A program made the translations under genes and the position numbers. Source: Promethearchaeota archaeon (lineage in GTDB: Archaea; Asgardarchaeota; Lokiarchaeia; Sigyniarchaeales; SOKP01). Taken from it: a stretch of DNA of 64,000 bases. This document shows positions 27,293 to 36,809 of this stretch, one piece after another. The first letter of the stretch is position 1; every line of letters starts with the position of its first letter. A model generated the notes under the pieces. It worked only from the letters and a program-made list of their open reading frames with translations, was not told the DNA's origin and ran no database searches. The stretch is from positions 1 to 64,000 of the forward strand of contig JAHPZE010000005.1 in NCBI GenBank assembly GCA_019058365.1. The letters are read 5' to 3'.

Positions 27293-28213
27293 TCATTTAG
27301 ATGTAATCTTATAAATTATATTATAAACGTCTTTTGCAAATTTCGGTTGAAAATCAAAAATTTTCTGCGGACTGAATGTCAATATACGAAATTTGACAAT
27401 GATACTTAAATTATAACTTACAACATCGAATTGAGGTTTAATCCTAAAGATATTTTTTTGATTGTATAAATCACAAATTTCTGCAACATTATTCATCATT
27501 ATTCGAAATCCTTTATAAGGAAAAGCCATTCTAAATGTAAAATTGTACAACTTTGGATAGTTTTTAGTCAAAAAGGAATCGTATATTTTTTTTAAACTAT
27601 TTTCAAACTCTTTTTTAGAATCCGGAGCGTCTTCATAAATATCTTTGAATCCTTTATCCTGAGGAGCTAGGATCTTCCTTTTAAAATCTTCAAAAGACTT
27701 TTTTTTACCAAGTTTAATTGTATAATTAACAATTTTTAAAGAAAGTACTTGATTATTAGACTTTTCAATTATGATATTATCAAATGTTTCTAATTTCATC
27801 TTTGTTAAATTAATTTCTCTTACAATTCCTTTATCTCCTTCGATTTTAATCAAATCACCCACTTCAAAGGGTCTTACTAACATTAAGACAATCCCTGAAA
27901 TAAAATTTGCAAATATACCGCTAGATGCAAATGCAATCGCAGTACTAATTGCTCCAGTAAGTACTGCTGTGTACGTAGGGTCTATTTTAGAAAATGTAGG
28001 AAATCCTTCAATAATAAAAAATACTATTATAAGAACTGTAGCAATTTTTAAAATGAAATTTACAATAGTTTTTTGCTTTTGAGGAATTTTTTTGCTCTTC
28101 CCGAAGGTTGAAGAGATTAATTTATTTAATAAATATAAACCAGCTCCAATAATTAAAAGATATATAAATGCTTCTGGGTCTGAACTAAATATTGGCGTTT
28201 TTATTTTAATCAA
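27293..28213 (-). CDS. MscS-family mechanosensitive channel protein
   Basis: The 306-residue product has three N-terminal membrane helices and the pore-lining helix and beta-domain pattern of MscS: GAISTAIAFASSGIFANFISGIVLMLVRPFEVGD, then IEGDKGIVREINLTKMKLETFDNIIIEKSN. The glycine/alanine-rich third helix followed by the P-F-x-V-G-D turn is diagnostic. Start TTG 28213 overlaps the end of the upstream MscS gene by eight bases, so the two are translated together and may form a mixed channel. They protect against osmotic downshock. Confidence 0.85.
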   Translation of the reverse strand: MIKIKTPIFSSDPEAFIYLLIIGAGLYLLNKLISSTFGKSKKIPQKQKTIVNFILKIATVLIIVFFIIEGFPTFSKIDPTYTAVLTGAISTAIAFASSGIFANFISGIVLMLVRPFEVGDLIKIEGDKGIVREINLTKMKLETFDNIIIEKSNNQVLSLKIVNYTIKLGKKKSFEDFKRKILAPQDKGFKDIYEDAPDSKKEFENSLKKIYDSFLTKNYPKLYNFTFRMAFPYKGFRIMMNNVAEICDLYNQKNIFRIKPQFDVVSYNLSIIVKFRILTFSPQKIFDFQPKFAKDVYNIIYKITSK

Positions 28214-29123
28214 CCTTTAGGATATTTCTCGAATTTTTTTTATCGGCAGGGTTCGATCCATAATTTATGTCTGGTTCATAGATCTTAAAAAGAATATCTT
28301 TCAATAAAGGATCTGTATATGTTAAGATTAATTGTGGATCCTCTGTAATAATTTGTAGAGTAATACTTAATCGATTTGGGACCCCACTGACTGTATTATT
28401 AGCATAGAAAAAAGGTCTTTCTCCAAAAAGGGCTTCATACTTATCAAATATAGGATTTAATAATACTTCAAGTTTCTCTGAATCTACTGACCCTAAAAGT
28501 TCTACTACCCTAACATAACGTGTAATTTTTTTTTCACTAATTATTAACTTACCAATTTTTTTCACTACTACCGAAATATTTATTTTCTTTTCTTTTTTAA
28601 TAGGTTTGTGAGTATAACGAACTACAGACGAGTTAAACGCAAGCTTATTGGGAATATAAGTGATAGAACCATCAAAATCTTCTAATTTCAAATTATTTAA
28701 TGAAATTTCTTTAACAATACCAACAACTCCATTTGTTTCAATTAAATCACCTGCTTCAAAACCTTCTGATGATAAGAGCATTATCCCTGAAGCGATATTA
28801 TTTATAATATTTTGAAAAGTTAAGGATACTGAGACTACTAAAAATGATATTATTGCCACAAAATAAATCGGTGAAATAATAAAAATCAACCAAAATGGAA
28901 ATATTAACCATAAAATGTTTATTATTATCATGAATATATAACGAATAAACAAATTTTTAATCAAACTCTGAGATACGTCAATGAATATTGATCTTACCAC
29001 ATAAGCAGCAATATTCAAAAGTACTATATTTACGTATAAATTCTTAAAGCCAAAATAAAAATATATTAAGATAAAAATTCCAATAAACGATATCCAGATG
29101 GTTATTTTATAAACTTGTTTCAT
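28206..29123 (-). CDS. MscS-family mechanosensitive channel protein, second subunit
   Basis: The 305-residue product has about four membrane helices, then FLVVSVSLTFQNIINNIASGIMLLSSEGFEAGD and IETNGVVGIVKEISLNNLKLEDFDGSITYIPN, the MscS pore helix and first beta strands. It is a diverged paralog of the overlapping downstream gene. ATG 29123. Divergent corA starts at 29267, and an inverted repeat lies between them. Confidence 0.85.
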   Translation of the reverse strand: MKQVYKITIWISFIGIFILIYFYFGFKNLYVNIVLLNIAAYVVRSIFIDVSQSLIKNLFIRYIFMIIINILWLIFPFWLIFIISPIYFVAIISFLVVSVSLTFQNIINNIASGIMLLSSEGFEAGDLIETNGVVGIVKEISLNNLKLEDFDGSITYIPNKLAFNSSVVRYTHKPIKKEKKINISVVVKKIGKLIISEKKITRYVRVVELLGSVDSEKLEVLLNPIFDKYEALFGERPFFYANNTVSGVPNRLSITLQIITEDPQLILTYTDPLLKDILFKIYEPDINYGSNPADKKNSRNILKVD

Positions 29124-29194
29124 AAGAAAAGAGGTGACTCCAATACTTCTATTATTCTATGAATTAAACTTCATAATTAAAAAAGATATAAGAA

Positions 29195-29213
29195 AACTTT
29201 TATTTTAAAAGTT
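29195..29213. promoter_or_regulatory. Inverted repeat between divergent mscS pair and corA
   Basis: AACTTTT and AAAAGTT form a perfect seven-base inverted repeat with a five-base spacer. It lies in the 143-base divergent promoter region of the two MscS genes and corA, so an operator is possible. AT-rich DNA makes such repeats by chance, so support is weak. Confidence 0.25.
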
Positions 29214-29266
29214 AGTCTATTAAATTATTGTTTAAAATATTCTTTATAGTATTTAAGTGAAATAAT

Positions 29267-30358
29267 TTGAGGAGAGTTTCAAGACCTGTAAGAAATGCAA
29301 TCCATTCAAGTGAAAAGAAAAAAAAATCTGGTCTTCCTCCAGGTACTCTCATTTATACAGGAGATAAAGTAAAAGAAAAGACTAAAATTAAAGTAACTGA
29401 TTATACTTCCGATCGTTTTAATTCAGAGGAATTTAAAGAGATTCAGATAGACCTTACTAAAATTGAAAAACCTTTCATTAAATGGATTGACATATACGGT
29501 CTTACACAAATAAAAGTTATTGAAGAGATTGGTCGTCAATTTAATTTGCATCCTCTTGTTCTAGAAGATATTTTAAGCCCAAATCAAACGCCTAAATTAG
29601 AGGATTTTGGGAATTATATTTTTGCAGTTCTACAAAAGTTAAGTTGGAATCAAGAAAAAGAAGATTTTGATTATGAGCAAATAAGTTTAATATTAGGAAA
29701 GAATTATGTAATTTCATTTCAAGAGCGGGATACTAACCTGTTTAATCCTATTTACGAGAGGATTCATGTTCCAAAAGGAAAAGTTCGAGTAATGGGGGCA
29801 GATTACCTATTTTATGTTTTAATTGACATTATAATTGATGACTATTTTATTGTAATAGAAAAAGTAGGCGAGGATATAGAAAATATTGAAGATATTTTAA
29901 TAAAAAATCCTGAACCCGCTACTCTACAAAATATATATCGATTGAAAAGATCTTCTATTGAATTGAGAAAATCAATATGGCCAATAAGAGAAGTAATTAA
30001 TAAATTACAACGAGAACAATCAAATCTAATCGGTGATGAATTGCATATATATCTAAGAGATATATATGATCATATTTTTAGAATTAGTGATCTATTAGAA
30101 AATTATCGGGACATCATTTTTGGGATGTTAGATATGTATTTATCAAGCGTTAGCAATAGAATGAATGATATCATGAAAGTTTTAACAATTATTTCAACAA
30201 TTTTTATCCCTATATCATTTTTAGCAGGTTTTTACGGCATGAATTTTCATTACATGCCTGAACTATCAAAACCAATGGCGTATCCGATCCTAATAATGAT
30301 AATGGCTTCAATAGCTCTTGTAATGTTGTATTTCTTTAAAAGAAAAAAATGGATATAA
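29267..30358 (+). CDS. corA: CorA-type divalent cation transporter
   Basis: The 363-residue product has a large N-terminal cytoplasmic alpha/beta domain, a long stalk helix and two C-terminal membrane helices. The first helix ends in the signature GMN (FYGMNFHYMPE, about residues 323-333), which forms the Mg2+ selectivity filter of the pentamer. The best start is TTG 29267, within a TTGAGGAGAG context where the Shine-Dalgarno-like bases overlap the first codons; no in-frame ATG lies nearby. A hairpin terminator follows the stop. It is divergent from the mscS pair. Confidence 0.9.
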   Translation: MRRVSRPVRNAIHSSEKKKKSGLPPGTLIYTGDKVKEKTKIKVTDYTSDRFNSEEFKEIQIDLTKIEKPFIKWIDIYGLTQIKVIEEIGRQFNLHPLVLEDILSPNQTPKLEDFGNYIFAVLQKLSWNQEKEDFDYEQISLILGKNYVISFQERDTNLFNPIYERIHVPKGKVRVMGADYLFYVLIDIIIDDYFIVIEKVGEDIENIEDILIKNPEPATLQNIYRLKRSSIELRKSIWPIREVINKLQREQSNLIGDELHIYLRDIYDHIFRISDLLENYRDIIFGMLDMYLSSVSNRMNDIMKVLTIISTIFIPISFLAGFYGMNFHYMPELSKPMAYPILIMIMASIALVMLYFFKRKKWI

Positions 30359-30380
30359 AAAAGTAAAAGACAACTTTTTT
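30357..30380 (+). terminator. Hairpin with T-run after corA
   Basis: AAAAAAGT (30357-30364) and ACTTTTTT (30373-30380) form a perfect eight-base stem with an eight-base loop. It begins inside the corA stop codon and ends in six T residues, as in an intrinsic terminator. The next gene is convergent. Confidence 0.45.
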
Positions 30381-30404
30381 ACATTTATAATAACTATATT
30401 TAAT

Positions 30405-31073
30405 TTATCCTGCTATAACAACACCAGGATGTCTAATTTTTTCTCTTTCAGCAAATATCAATGAAAGTTCCTTCTTTAAATCAGCCAGTTTATTTTCTTT
30501 TTTTCTTACATCTTTTTCCTTTTCCAATACATCATCTTTCTGTTTTAATAGTATCTTTTTTTGGTTATCTGCATTATTTTTAGCTTTCAAAATTTTATCT
30601 TCAGAAGCGTTTGCTCGAGCAACTTTTAAATAAGTAGTTTGCTTATTAGCTAATTTTTCTCGTGCTTTCGCAACATCCAATTTTTCTTTAGCTAATTTTA
30701 ATTTTTGCTCAGCAATTTGTTTCTCTACTAATGCAATTTTTTTGTTAATTTCAGCAACTTCCTTTTGATTTTTTGCTATCTTCTCATTATAAATTGCATA
30801 ATTATTTTCAATTCTTAGTTCTTCATCCGAAAAATCTAAAATATGATTTTTATTAATTTCTGTTTTTTCTTCCGCCAAAACTTTTCTTTTAATCGCTAAA
30901 TCTTTTTTTATTTCAGCGAGATCATATTCAATTTTTAATAAAGTTTCTCTAGCTTTTGCTTTTTTAATTTCAGTTAAAGCATTAGTTTTTTGTTTTTGGG
31001 CTAGTTCTTTTTCAGAGAGGGCTATTTTACGATTGTGTTGCGCTTCCTTTTCAATTTGTGTTAAATTTTCCAT
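30405..31073 (-). CDS. Coiled-coil protein, paralog 1 of a three-gene family
   Basis: The 222-residue protein is almost fully helical and rich in K, E, A and I, with long heptad-like repeats throughout. It shares a common pattern with the genes at 37077 and 40455: IEK-type start, K-A-K-A-R-E-T-L-L-K region (about residue 40), AIYNEKIAKNQKEVAEINKKIA (about 92-113), and a C-terminal ENKLADLKKELS...AEREKIRHP. No signal peptide, membrane segment or known domain is seen. A scaffold or filament role is possible but unproved. Confidence 0.7.
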   Translation of the reverse strand: MENLTQIEKEAQHNRKIALSEKELAQKQKTNALTEIKKAKARETLLKIEYDLAEIKKDLAIKRKVLAEEKTEINKNHILDFSDEELRIENNYAIYNEKIAKNQKEVAEINKKIALVEKQIAEQKLKLAKEKLDVAKAREKLANKQTTYLKVARANASEDKILKAKNNADNQKKILLKQKDDVLEKEKDVRKKENKLADLKKELSLIFAEREKIRHPGVVIAG

Positions 31074-31347
31074 ATCTTTTTACCTTTAAAACGAGATGTA
31101 AAAAATGAATTTATAAACATATTTTAGCAAGTTAAAATCGTATTTAAATTTAATCTGTTTATAATTATTGTATTGATTTTAGACACATCTTACCTTCAAA
31201 TATATTTAGAAAAAATATTAATGTGTTTAATCTTTTCTTACTCATTTAAGATAATTTCTCTTTTAAAGAAGTTATACTAAACTCCCTTTTTTTATTGATA
31301 TCTTTATTTTCTGAACTTTTTTGAAATTTTCTGCTTTTTGTATAATT

Positions 31348-31431
31348 CTATTTAAATTTTACCTCTAAATGAATTAAATTTGAGGTTTTTTCTTCCTGCA
31401 ATCCTCTAAACATATAATTTTTATCTCGCAT
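31348..31431 (-). pseudogene. Internally deleted remnant of the RHH gene C-terminus
   Basis: The frame from ATG 31431 to TAG 31350-31348 reads MRDKNYMFRGLQEEKTSNLI and HLEVKFK. The intact gene at 36063-36632 has RDNIFIFRGL, then about 33 residues, then EEEKTSNLIHLEFKFT. The remnant thus keeps both ends of this part and lacks the middle. It lies in the 437-base spacer between lpdA and coiled-coil paralog 1, in which I otherwise see nothing. Confidence 0.65.
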
Positions 31432-31510
31432 CAAAAAATAGATAAAGGAATTGATGGGAAAAAAGAAAGAATTTACATATTATAAGATTTAAGATATTTT
31501 TATTAAAAAA

Positions 31511-33088
31511 TCATTGTGTAGTTTGTAAAGGTTCTATTGAAATAAGCCCATATTTTTTCAGATTTTCGCTTTGGGCAAATTGTCGTATCATATCCTCTTT
31601 AAGATCTATTTTTTGCTTAACTCTCCTTCTTGCTCTATGAATTGAAAGCCCATAGACATCTTCTGCAGCCTCTAAAACCATTTCGGACAATGAAGGATGG
31701 CTATGAACAGTGTTAGTTATATCATGAATGCTTAGTCCGTTCTTCATTGCTAGAGCAATTTCTGCGATCAATTCAGATGCCGAAACACCAATACAAGAAG
31801 CTCCTAATATATCATCTGTTTTTTCATCAGTAATAATCATTAGAAAGCCTTCTTCTTCCCCCATACATTTCGCTTTTGCTAATGAAGCATATCCAAATCG
31901 ACCTGTCCTTATTTTAACTCCACGATCTTCGAGAAATTTTGATTTATATCCAACAGATCCAATTTCAAATGCAGTAAAAATTGAAGCAGGGATTACTGTA
32001 TAATCTGCAACTACTGGAAAAGTATCGAATCCTCCAATACTGCTAAGGGCATTAAATACTGCGATATTTCCCTCATAACTCGCCACATGCGCTAACAATA
32101 CTCCTCCAGTAACATCCCCTATAGCATAAATTCCATTCTCATTAGTTTCTAAGGTATTTGGGTTCACAACTATTTTTCCTTGATTAACTTCAATTTTAGT
32201 ATTTTCTAGCCCTAATCCTTCTATACATGGTTTTCGTCCTACTGACACAAGACAGAGATCCGCTTCATGAAAAGATTTCTCAGCAGAATCAATTTGGTCT
32301 TTAGGAACTTTTGAATCACAAGTTGTTGCGATAATTTTTGAATTAACCATTTCTATTTTTAGAATATTACAATTTTCATGGATCTCAATACCCATGACAT
32401 TGAATTTCTTTTTTAATTCCCGAACGACCAATTGTTCTTCAATAGCGATTATTGAGGGTAAATACTCCAAAATTTTTACTTTGGACCCAAATCTATTGAA
32501 AATGTTTGCGAATTCACAACCAATCACCCCACCACCTACAATCAATATAGTTTCCGGGATATTGTTGAAATCTTTAGCTAAGACATCATCACTTGTAAGT
32601 ATAAATTTATGGTCAATATTAAAGGAGGGGATTAAAGTTGGTTTTGCTCCAGTTGCTATTATTAAACGTTTTCCTTTTATCTGTTTTGTATTCTTACCTT
32701 CAATATTAATTGTTATTCCATAATCCAAGGATGCTTCAAGAATTCTAGCGGTTCCATAATATAAATCAATTTTTTTTTGTTTAATTAAAGTCTCAATGCC
32801 ACTTATTAATTCATTCACAATTAAGTTCTTACGATTTACGGCATTCTTAAAGTTAGGTTTAACTTCTCCAATTATATCCACTCCAAAGTCCCTAGCATCC
32901 TTTTTAATTTTTTCAATTAATTTTGCTGAGCTAAAGAGTGCTTTTGTTGGGATACATCCACGATTTAAGCAAGTTCCCCCAACATTATCCTTTTCAATAA
33001 GAGCAACTTTTGCGTCATATTGCGCAGCCCTAATAGCTGCATGATAACCTCCTGGTCCCGCACCAATTAATATAATATCATAGTCCAT
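31511..33088 (-). CDS. lpdA: Dihydrolipoyl dehydrogenase-type flavoprotein
   Basis: The product of about 525 residues has the FAD motif ILIGAGPGGYHAAIRAA, the redox disulfide GGTCLNRGCIPTKAL (C-x4-C), the NAD motif ILIVGGGVIGCEFANIF, the second FAD motif GIYAIGDVTGGVLLAHVA and the C-terminal active-site His segment HSHPSLSEMVLEAAED. All dihydrolipoamide dehydrogenase residues are present. A C-terminal extension of about 50 residues is longer than usual. ATG 33088 with AGGTG upstream is preferred to GTG 33100. No lipoyl-protein or 2-oxoacid dehydrogenase gene is nearby, so it may serve a remote complex or the glycine cleavage system. Confidence 0.88.
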   Translation of the reverse strand: MDYDIILIGAGPGGYHAAIRAAQYDAKVALIEKDNVGGTCLNRGCIPTKALFSSAKLIEKIKKDARDFGVDIIGEVKPNFKNAVNRKNLIVNELISGIETLIKQKKIDLYYGTARILEASLDYGITINIEGKNTKQIKGKRLIIATGAKPTLIPSFNIDHKFILTSDDVLAKDFNNIPETILIVGGGVIGCEFANIFNRFGSKVKILEYLPSIIAIEEQLVVRELKKKFNVMGIEIHENCNILKIEMVNSKIIATTCDSKVPKDQIDSAEKSFHEADLCLVSVGRKPCIEGLGLENTKIEVNQGKIVVNPNTLETNENGIYAIGDVTGGVLLAHVASYEGNIAVFNALSSIGGFDTFPVVADYTVIPASIFTAFEIGSVGYKSKFLEDRGVKIRTGRFGYASLAKAKCMGEEEGFLMIITDEKTDDILGASCIGVSASELIAEIALAMKNGLSIHDITNTVHSHPSLSEMVLEAAEDVYGLSIHRARRRVKQKIDLKEDMIRQFAQSENLKKYGLISIEPLQTTQ

Positions 33089-33312
33089 TTCAAATTTCAC
33101 CTAAATTTTTTAAAGAATTAATTAATATTATATTTTATTTCCATAAAAAAAGAATATTGCTTTTTATTACTTCCGTAATACCATTAATCTTTATATAATA
33201 AGGAAGTTTGAGTTTAAATTATTTCTTTTATTAAGATCTATAACATTATAAACAAGCCATTTCTGCTAATCTCTATCTTTTTAAAGTTTCTTATAAAAAA
33301 GAATTAAGAATT

Positions 33313-33744
33313 TTAAAATGGGAAGATATTTGGAAAGATGTTAAATGCTAGTCCTAGCAAGGAAGCTATAAGCATTAAAATTAATGCGGTGATAAGTACT
33401 CCGACGATAATAGCTATTAGAGCAACAAGTAAAGCATTTAAAAAACCTGTATTATGTCTAGCATTAATAATTAAAACTCCAATTAAAAAACCAATAATAA
33501 GTACTATCCATGGCGCAAGAATAATGGATAAAAACGCAATTAAGAAATCCACAATGACTACAATCAGAAGAGCTGTTCCAAAAACATCAATAAATTCCAC
33601 ATTTTCAGCATTTTTAACGAAATTTAAACCCACACCTAAAAATACAGCAATAAATATTAGGCTTATAATAAATAGAATTATCCAAAATAATATTAACTCT
33701 ACTACTAATAATGTTGTTCCCAATGGAGATAATTGAAAGATCAA
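33313..33744 (-). CDS. Small four-helix membrane protein
   Basis: The 143-residue product is very hydrophobic with about four membrane helices, separated by short polar turns (KNAENVEFIDVFG and NARHNTGFLN). The opposite strand is also open for 132 codons, but its product is rich in N, T, K and I with no structure, as expected for the complement of a membrane gene. Start is probably TTG 33744 with AGGTT upstream. No family recognised. Confidence 0.55.
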   Translation of the reverse strand: MIFQLSPLGTTLLVVELILFWIILFIISLIFIAVFLGVGLNFVKNAENVEFIDVFGTALLIVVIVDFLIAFLSIILAPWIVLIIGFLIGVLIINARHNTGFLNALLVALIAIIVGVLITALILMLIASLLGLAFNIFPNIFPF

Positions 33745-34164
33745 TCTTCTAACCTAAATTAAGATTTTTTTATATGAATTAAGTATAATTTTAATTAAAG
33801 TCATCTTTTTATTAAAGCTTTTACTGTAATGTAAAAAGGTTTTTGCTTACAGTATATTTACTTTTAGATAAGCTTAATTTCAATACGTAACTTCTATACT
33901 TGAAAGAGAAAGCTAGTTTAATAATTTATTAAGGAATTACAATCGAAAATTCTTCATTTTTCTCCTTTTTTAAATTTTTAAGTAAAAAAATTAGTATTTG
34001 TATTCTTAAAAGGAAAATATTTAAAAGTAAAATATTGAATTTTAATCTAAATGTATTTTTGTTAAAAAAAATAATTAAGACCTAAAAAATTATATGAGAT
34101 AAGATTTTTTCCATTATAAAAAAAATAAATATCTAATTGAATTAATTTTGAAATGTGAAATCTG
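33745..34164. other. Intergenic region without visible genes
   Basis: This 420-base spacer between divergent genes is AT-rich with short A and T runs. I found no remnant frame, RNA-like structure or clear repeat. Confidence 0.5.
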
Positions 34165-34878
34165 ATGGATAAAAAAAAAGTACTCTTCATTTCTGGATTT
34201 GTAAATATTATCATACTAATAGCTATTTTAATTAATATTATTATAGTTTTCCCTTTAACAGCAGAAAACGCATGGATTTATGGACTATATATAATGATAG
34301 CTGGATTCATTACTTATTTAACGGGATTATTTCTTGTTGATGGCTATCGTTTAGAAACAATAGGGGCTATTATAGTAATTATAGGTGAAATATTTATAAT
34401 TACATATTTTGCTATAGCTTTAAAAACAGTTTGGGTAAGTATATTTATTATCTTTCCTGTAATTACTTTTTCAGTTTTAATAATTATTGCGTACTATTAT
34501 AGCAAGGAAATCTTACCCAATAAAAATGCATATAATATTTCAGTGATGTTAATATCGGGCTCTTTCTTCTTTCTAATGATTGAAGCTGCTTTTAGAATTC
34601 CCAATTTTTTTCAAAAAGCAAATGTCCCAATATGGGCATACATTATGATTGTAGGAGGATTCTTAATTTATGTCTTTACAACATGGAAAATTTTAGAAGA
34701 ACCTAGTTACATCATGGCTTTAACAGGAGCATTTATAATCAATATTGGCGTACTCATGATTGAGCTTCACTACCGCTTCCATGAAATTACAGGAATCTTT
34801 ATGTTAATATTTCTACCCCCCGCAGCCGTTTTCCTTCTATTAATCTATGTTAATTATAAAATATCTCCATATGATTAA
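34165..34878 (+). CDS. Polytopic membrane protein, parent of three 3'-end copies
   Basis: The 237-residue product has seven or eight membrane helices with short loops (for example YYYSKEILPNKNAY). The C-terminus WKILEEPSYIMALTGAF...IELHYRFHEITGIF...YKISPYD is the segment found again in broken form at 26107-26436 and 27194-27244. No known family is recognised. It converges on the SWIM-domain gene, with 35 bases between stops. Confidence 0.65.
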   Translation: MDKKKVLFISGFVNIIILIAILINIIIVFPLTAENAWIYGLYIMIAGFITYLTGLFLVDGYRLETIGAIIVIIGEIFIITYFAIALKTVWVSIFIIFPVITFSVLIIIAYYYSKEILPNKNAYNISVMLISGSFFFLMIEAAFRIPNFFQKANVPIWAYIMIVGGFLIYVFTTWKILEEPSYIMALTGAFIINIGVLMIELHYRFHEITGIFMLIFLPPAAVFLLLIYVNYKISPYD

Positions 34879-34913
34879 TTTAATTTAAATGTTTTTTAAT
34901 CTCTTCTATTTAA

Positions 34914-36005
34914 TTATTTTTTTGAGTACATTTTAAGATATTCATAAGTTTTTGAGAGATTAGTATTCGATAATTTTAAAAATAAAGCAATTAAATGGCT
35001 ACAAAAATTTAAGCGATGATAAACCCAATGGCAATTACTATGCTTAATCTGATTATTTTCTATAATTATCTCTAGGTTTTCTTCCTCTCCTTGGTTAGAT
35101 ACTCTTAACCTTGCATAACAATTAAGTGGTGGACCCCAACCAACCTTAATTATATCTACTGAAATTTTTTTAGCTTCTAAAAATCTAGAATTCTTTTTAA
35201 AATTAAAAAGCATTTTACTAAATTCTTCGATATCTGACTGATCTTTTATTAAAGCAATTAATTTTTTTTTCACTGGTTTTACTTTCTCGTCTTCTGAAAT
35301 CTTGATTTTTGATTCTGAAATAAAGTTTAAAATCTCTTTAACTGTAAGATCTTCTAAATCTTCAAAGTTAAATTCAGTCTTGCCCATTAAATTTGTTTTT
35401 AAAAATTCTTCTACTGAATAAGTTCCAAGTTTTTTCTGCTTTGAGATGTCTTTATAGAAGGATTTAAAATCCAGATTATTTACCAATTCGTTAAATATTT
35501 CTGGGAGATTACATTTATCCCAACGAGAAGCATTTATATTAAATTTGCGGAACCCCCATATCATACCTATCCAAAAATGGCTACAGAATCCTCCATCTTT
35601 AGCGTATTCACAAGTACAATTAAACTTGAATCTTAAAGGTTCAATCTTTTTCTCTAAATTTAAAAATTCAATATTTGTATATATTTCCCACCTAAAACCT
35701 TTAAAGTATAACATTATATTATTATTTTTCTCATCAAACTGTAAAGATTCGAGCTTTGTTGGATTTTCTTTTTTAAAATATTTTGGTACTAGTGAAATAA
35801 TTGAATTTAACGATTTTTGCTCCAAATCCTTTAAAAAAGAATGAAATGCATTATTAGGAATTGATTTTAATATAAGGTTTATTATATCATCTTTACTTAA
35901 ATTTGAAAAACCTTTAATTCTATTTTGTTTACATATATCTTTTAAATCTTGAATTGTAAAAGCTAACAAATAGATTTTTGCTTGTTCTAATTTATCTAAA
36001 TGCAC
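34914..36005 (-). CDS. SWIM zinc-finger protein
   Basis: The 363-residue product contains a SWIM motif CTCEYAKDGGFCSH (about residues 129-142, C-x-C-x(n)-C-x-H), known from SWIM domains that bind DNA or protein. A second similar element near the C-terminus (NCHWVYHRLNFCSHLIAL) lacks one Cys. The N-terminus has a SAP/Rho-N-like helix pair (IQDLKDICKQNRIKGFSNLSKDDIINLIL), which also fits nucleic-acid binding. Start GTG 36005 follows GGGGAT. It is in the same direction as the RHH gene 58 bases upstream. Archaeal SWIM proteins have been linked to recombination, but this link is not shown here. Confidence 0.7.
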   Translation of the reverse strand: MHLDKLEQAKIYLLAFTIQDLKDICKQNRIKGFSNLSKDDIINLILKSIPNNAFHSFLKDLEQKSLNSIISLVPKYFKKENPTKLESLQFDEKNNNIMLYFKGFRWEIYTNIEFLNLEKKIEPLRFKFNCTCEYAKDGGFCSHFWIGMIWGFRKFNINASRWDKCNLPEIFNELVNNLDFKSFYKDISKQKKLGTYSVEEFLKTNLMGKTEFNFEDLEDLTVKEILNFISESKIKISEDEKVKPVKKKLIALIKDQSDIEEFSKMLFNFKKNSRFLEAKKISVDIIKVGWGPPLNCYARLRVSNQGEEENLEIIIENNQIKHSNCHWVYHRLNFCSHLIALFLKLSNTNLSKTYEYLKMYSKK

Positions 36006-36062
36006 ATTATATCCCCAAAAATTTTAATTTTATTGAATTTTAAGACTCTGATTCTAATAATT

Positions 36063-36632
36063 TCAGGTAAACTTAAACTCTAAATGAATTAAATTTGAGG
36101 TTTTTTCTTCCTCTATAGTTATAAATTTTAATTGAAAATATTCGGATAACAGATTTTTATATAACAATGAAAAGTAGTTTGAAAAGAATATATCTAGATC
36201 ATGCAAACCCCTAAAGATAAAGATATTGTCTCGAATCTGAACATCGATAGTATTAAACCATTTTAATCCATTTTTTCCATATAAATTAACTGAAAAGGCA
36301 GCATAAGTCTTCAATGAATCGTTATTCATAGGTTTAGCGACTAAGAATTTCATTAGGTCAGAATATAGGGAAGAAGCTTCATTAGCTATAATGTTTAAGT
36401 TTTCACTATTTATTTTAGATAAAAGTTTAGAGAATGCGATTTTAGAGATCATAATCAAGTTGTTATTTTGATTAAATAATTCCAGGTTAAGCCATTGTTC
36501 AATAGCATTTTTCGCAACTAATCCACGAGTTTTATTGGTTTGTTTTGCAATAATATCTAATTTATTGAGTACTTCTTCTGAAAGTCTAAAGCCAAGAAAA
36601 TTATCTTTTTTCTTTATTGGTTTTTTTGCCAT
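36063..36632 (-). CDS. Ribbon-helix-helix DNA-binding protein
   Basis: The 189-residue product has an N-terminal CopG/Arc-type ribbon-helix-helix: a basic head MAKKPIKKKD, the strand NFLGFRLSEEVLNKLDIIAK and helix TNKTRGLVAKNAIEQWLNL. The remaining 140 residues form a mixed alpha/beta domain of unknown type, perhaps for ligand sensing or dimer control. It lies upstream of the SWIM gene on the same strand. Part of its C-terminus is present as a remnant at 31348-31431. Confidence 0.7.
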   Translation of the reverse strand: MAKKPIKKKDNFLGFRLSEEVLNKLDIIAKQTNKTRGLVAKNAIEQWLNLELFNQNNNLIMISKIAFSKLLSKINSENLNIIANEASSLYSDLMKFLVAKPMNNDSLKTYAAFSVNLYGKNGLKWFNTIDVQIRDNIFIFRGLHDLDIFFSNYFSLLYKNLLSEYFQLKFITIEEEKTSNLIHLEFKFT

Positions 36633-36809
36633 TTTCTCTTTTTATTCTTTATTAATATCTTCTTTAAAACTTGTATATATACATATTAAATGTTTTTATA
36701 TGCATATAAAGTTGTCTATTGCTTTTTTTGTTTTCGAATGATAACATTTAAATATTATGTTATCATTATAATAAATTATCTATAGTAACTAAAAAAATTA
36801 GGAGGAAAA

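Noticed and set aside
28250..28259. GGTTCGATCC, like a tRNA T-loop
   Set aside because: It is within the coding region of an MscS gene, and the upstream sequence cannot fold as a tRNA.
33338..33736. 132-codon plus-strand open frame opposite the small membrane gene
   Set aside because: Its product is rich in N, T, K and I without structure, while the minus strand encodes a clear four-helix membrane protein.
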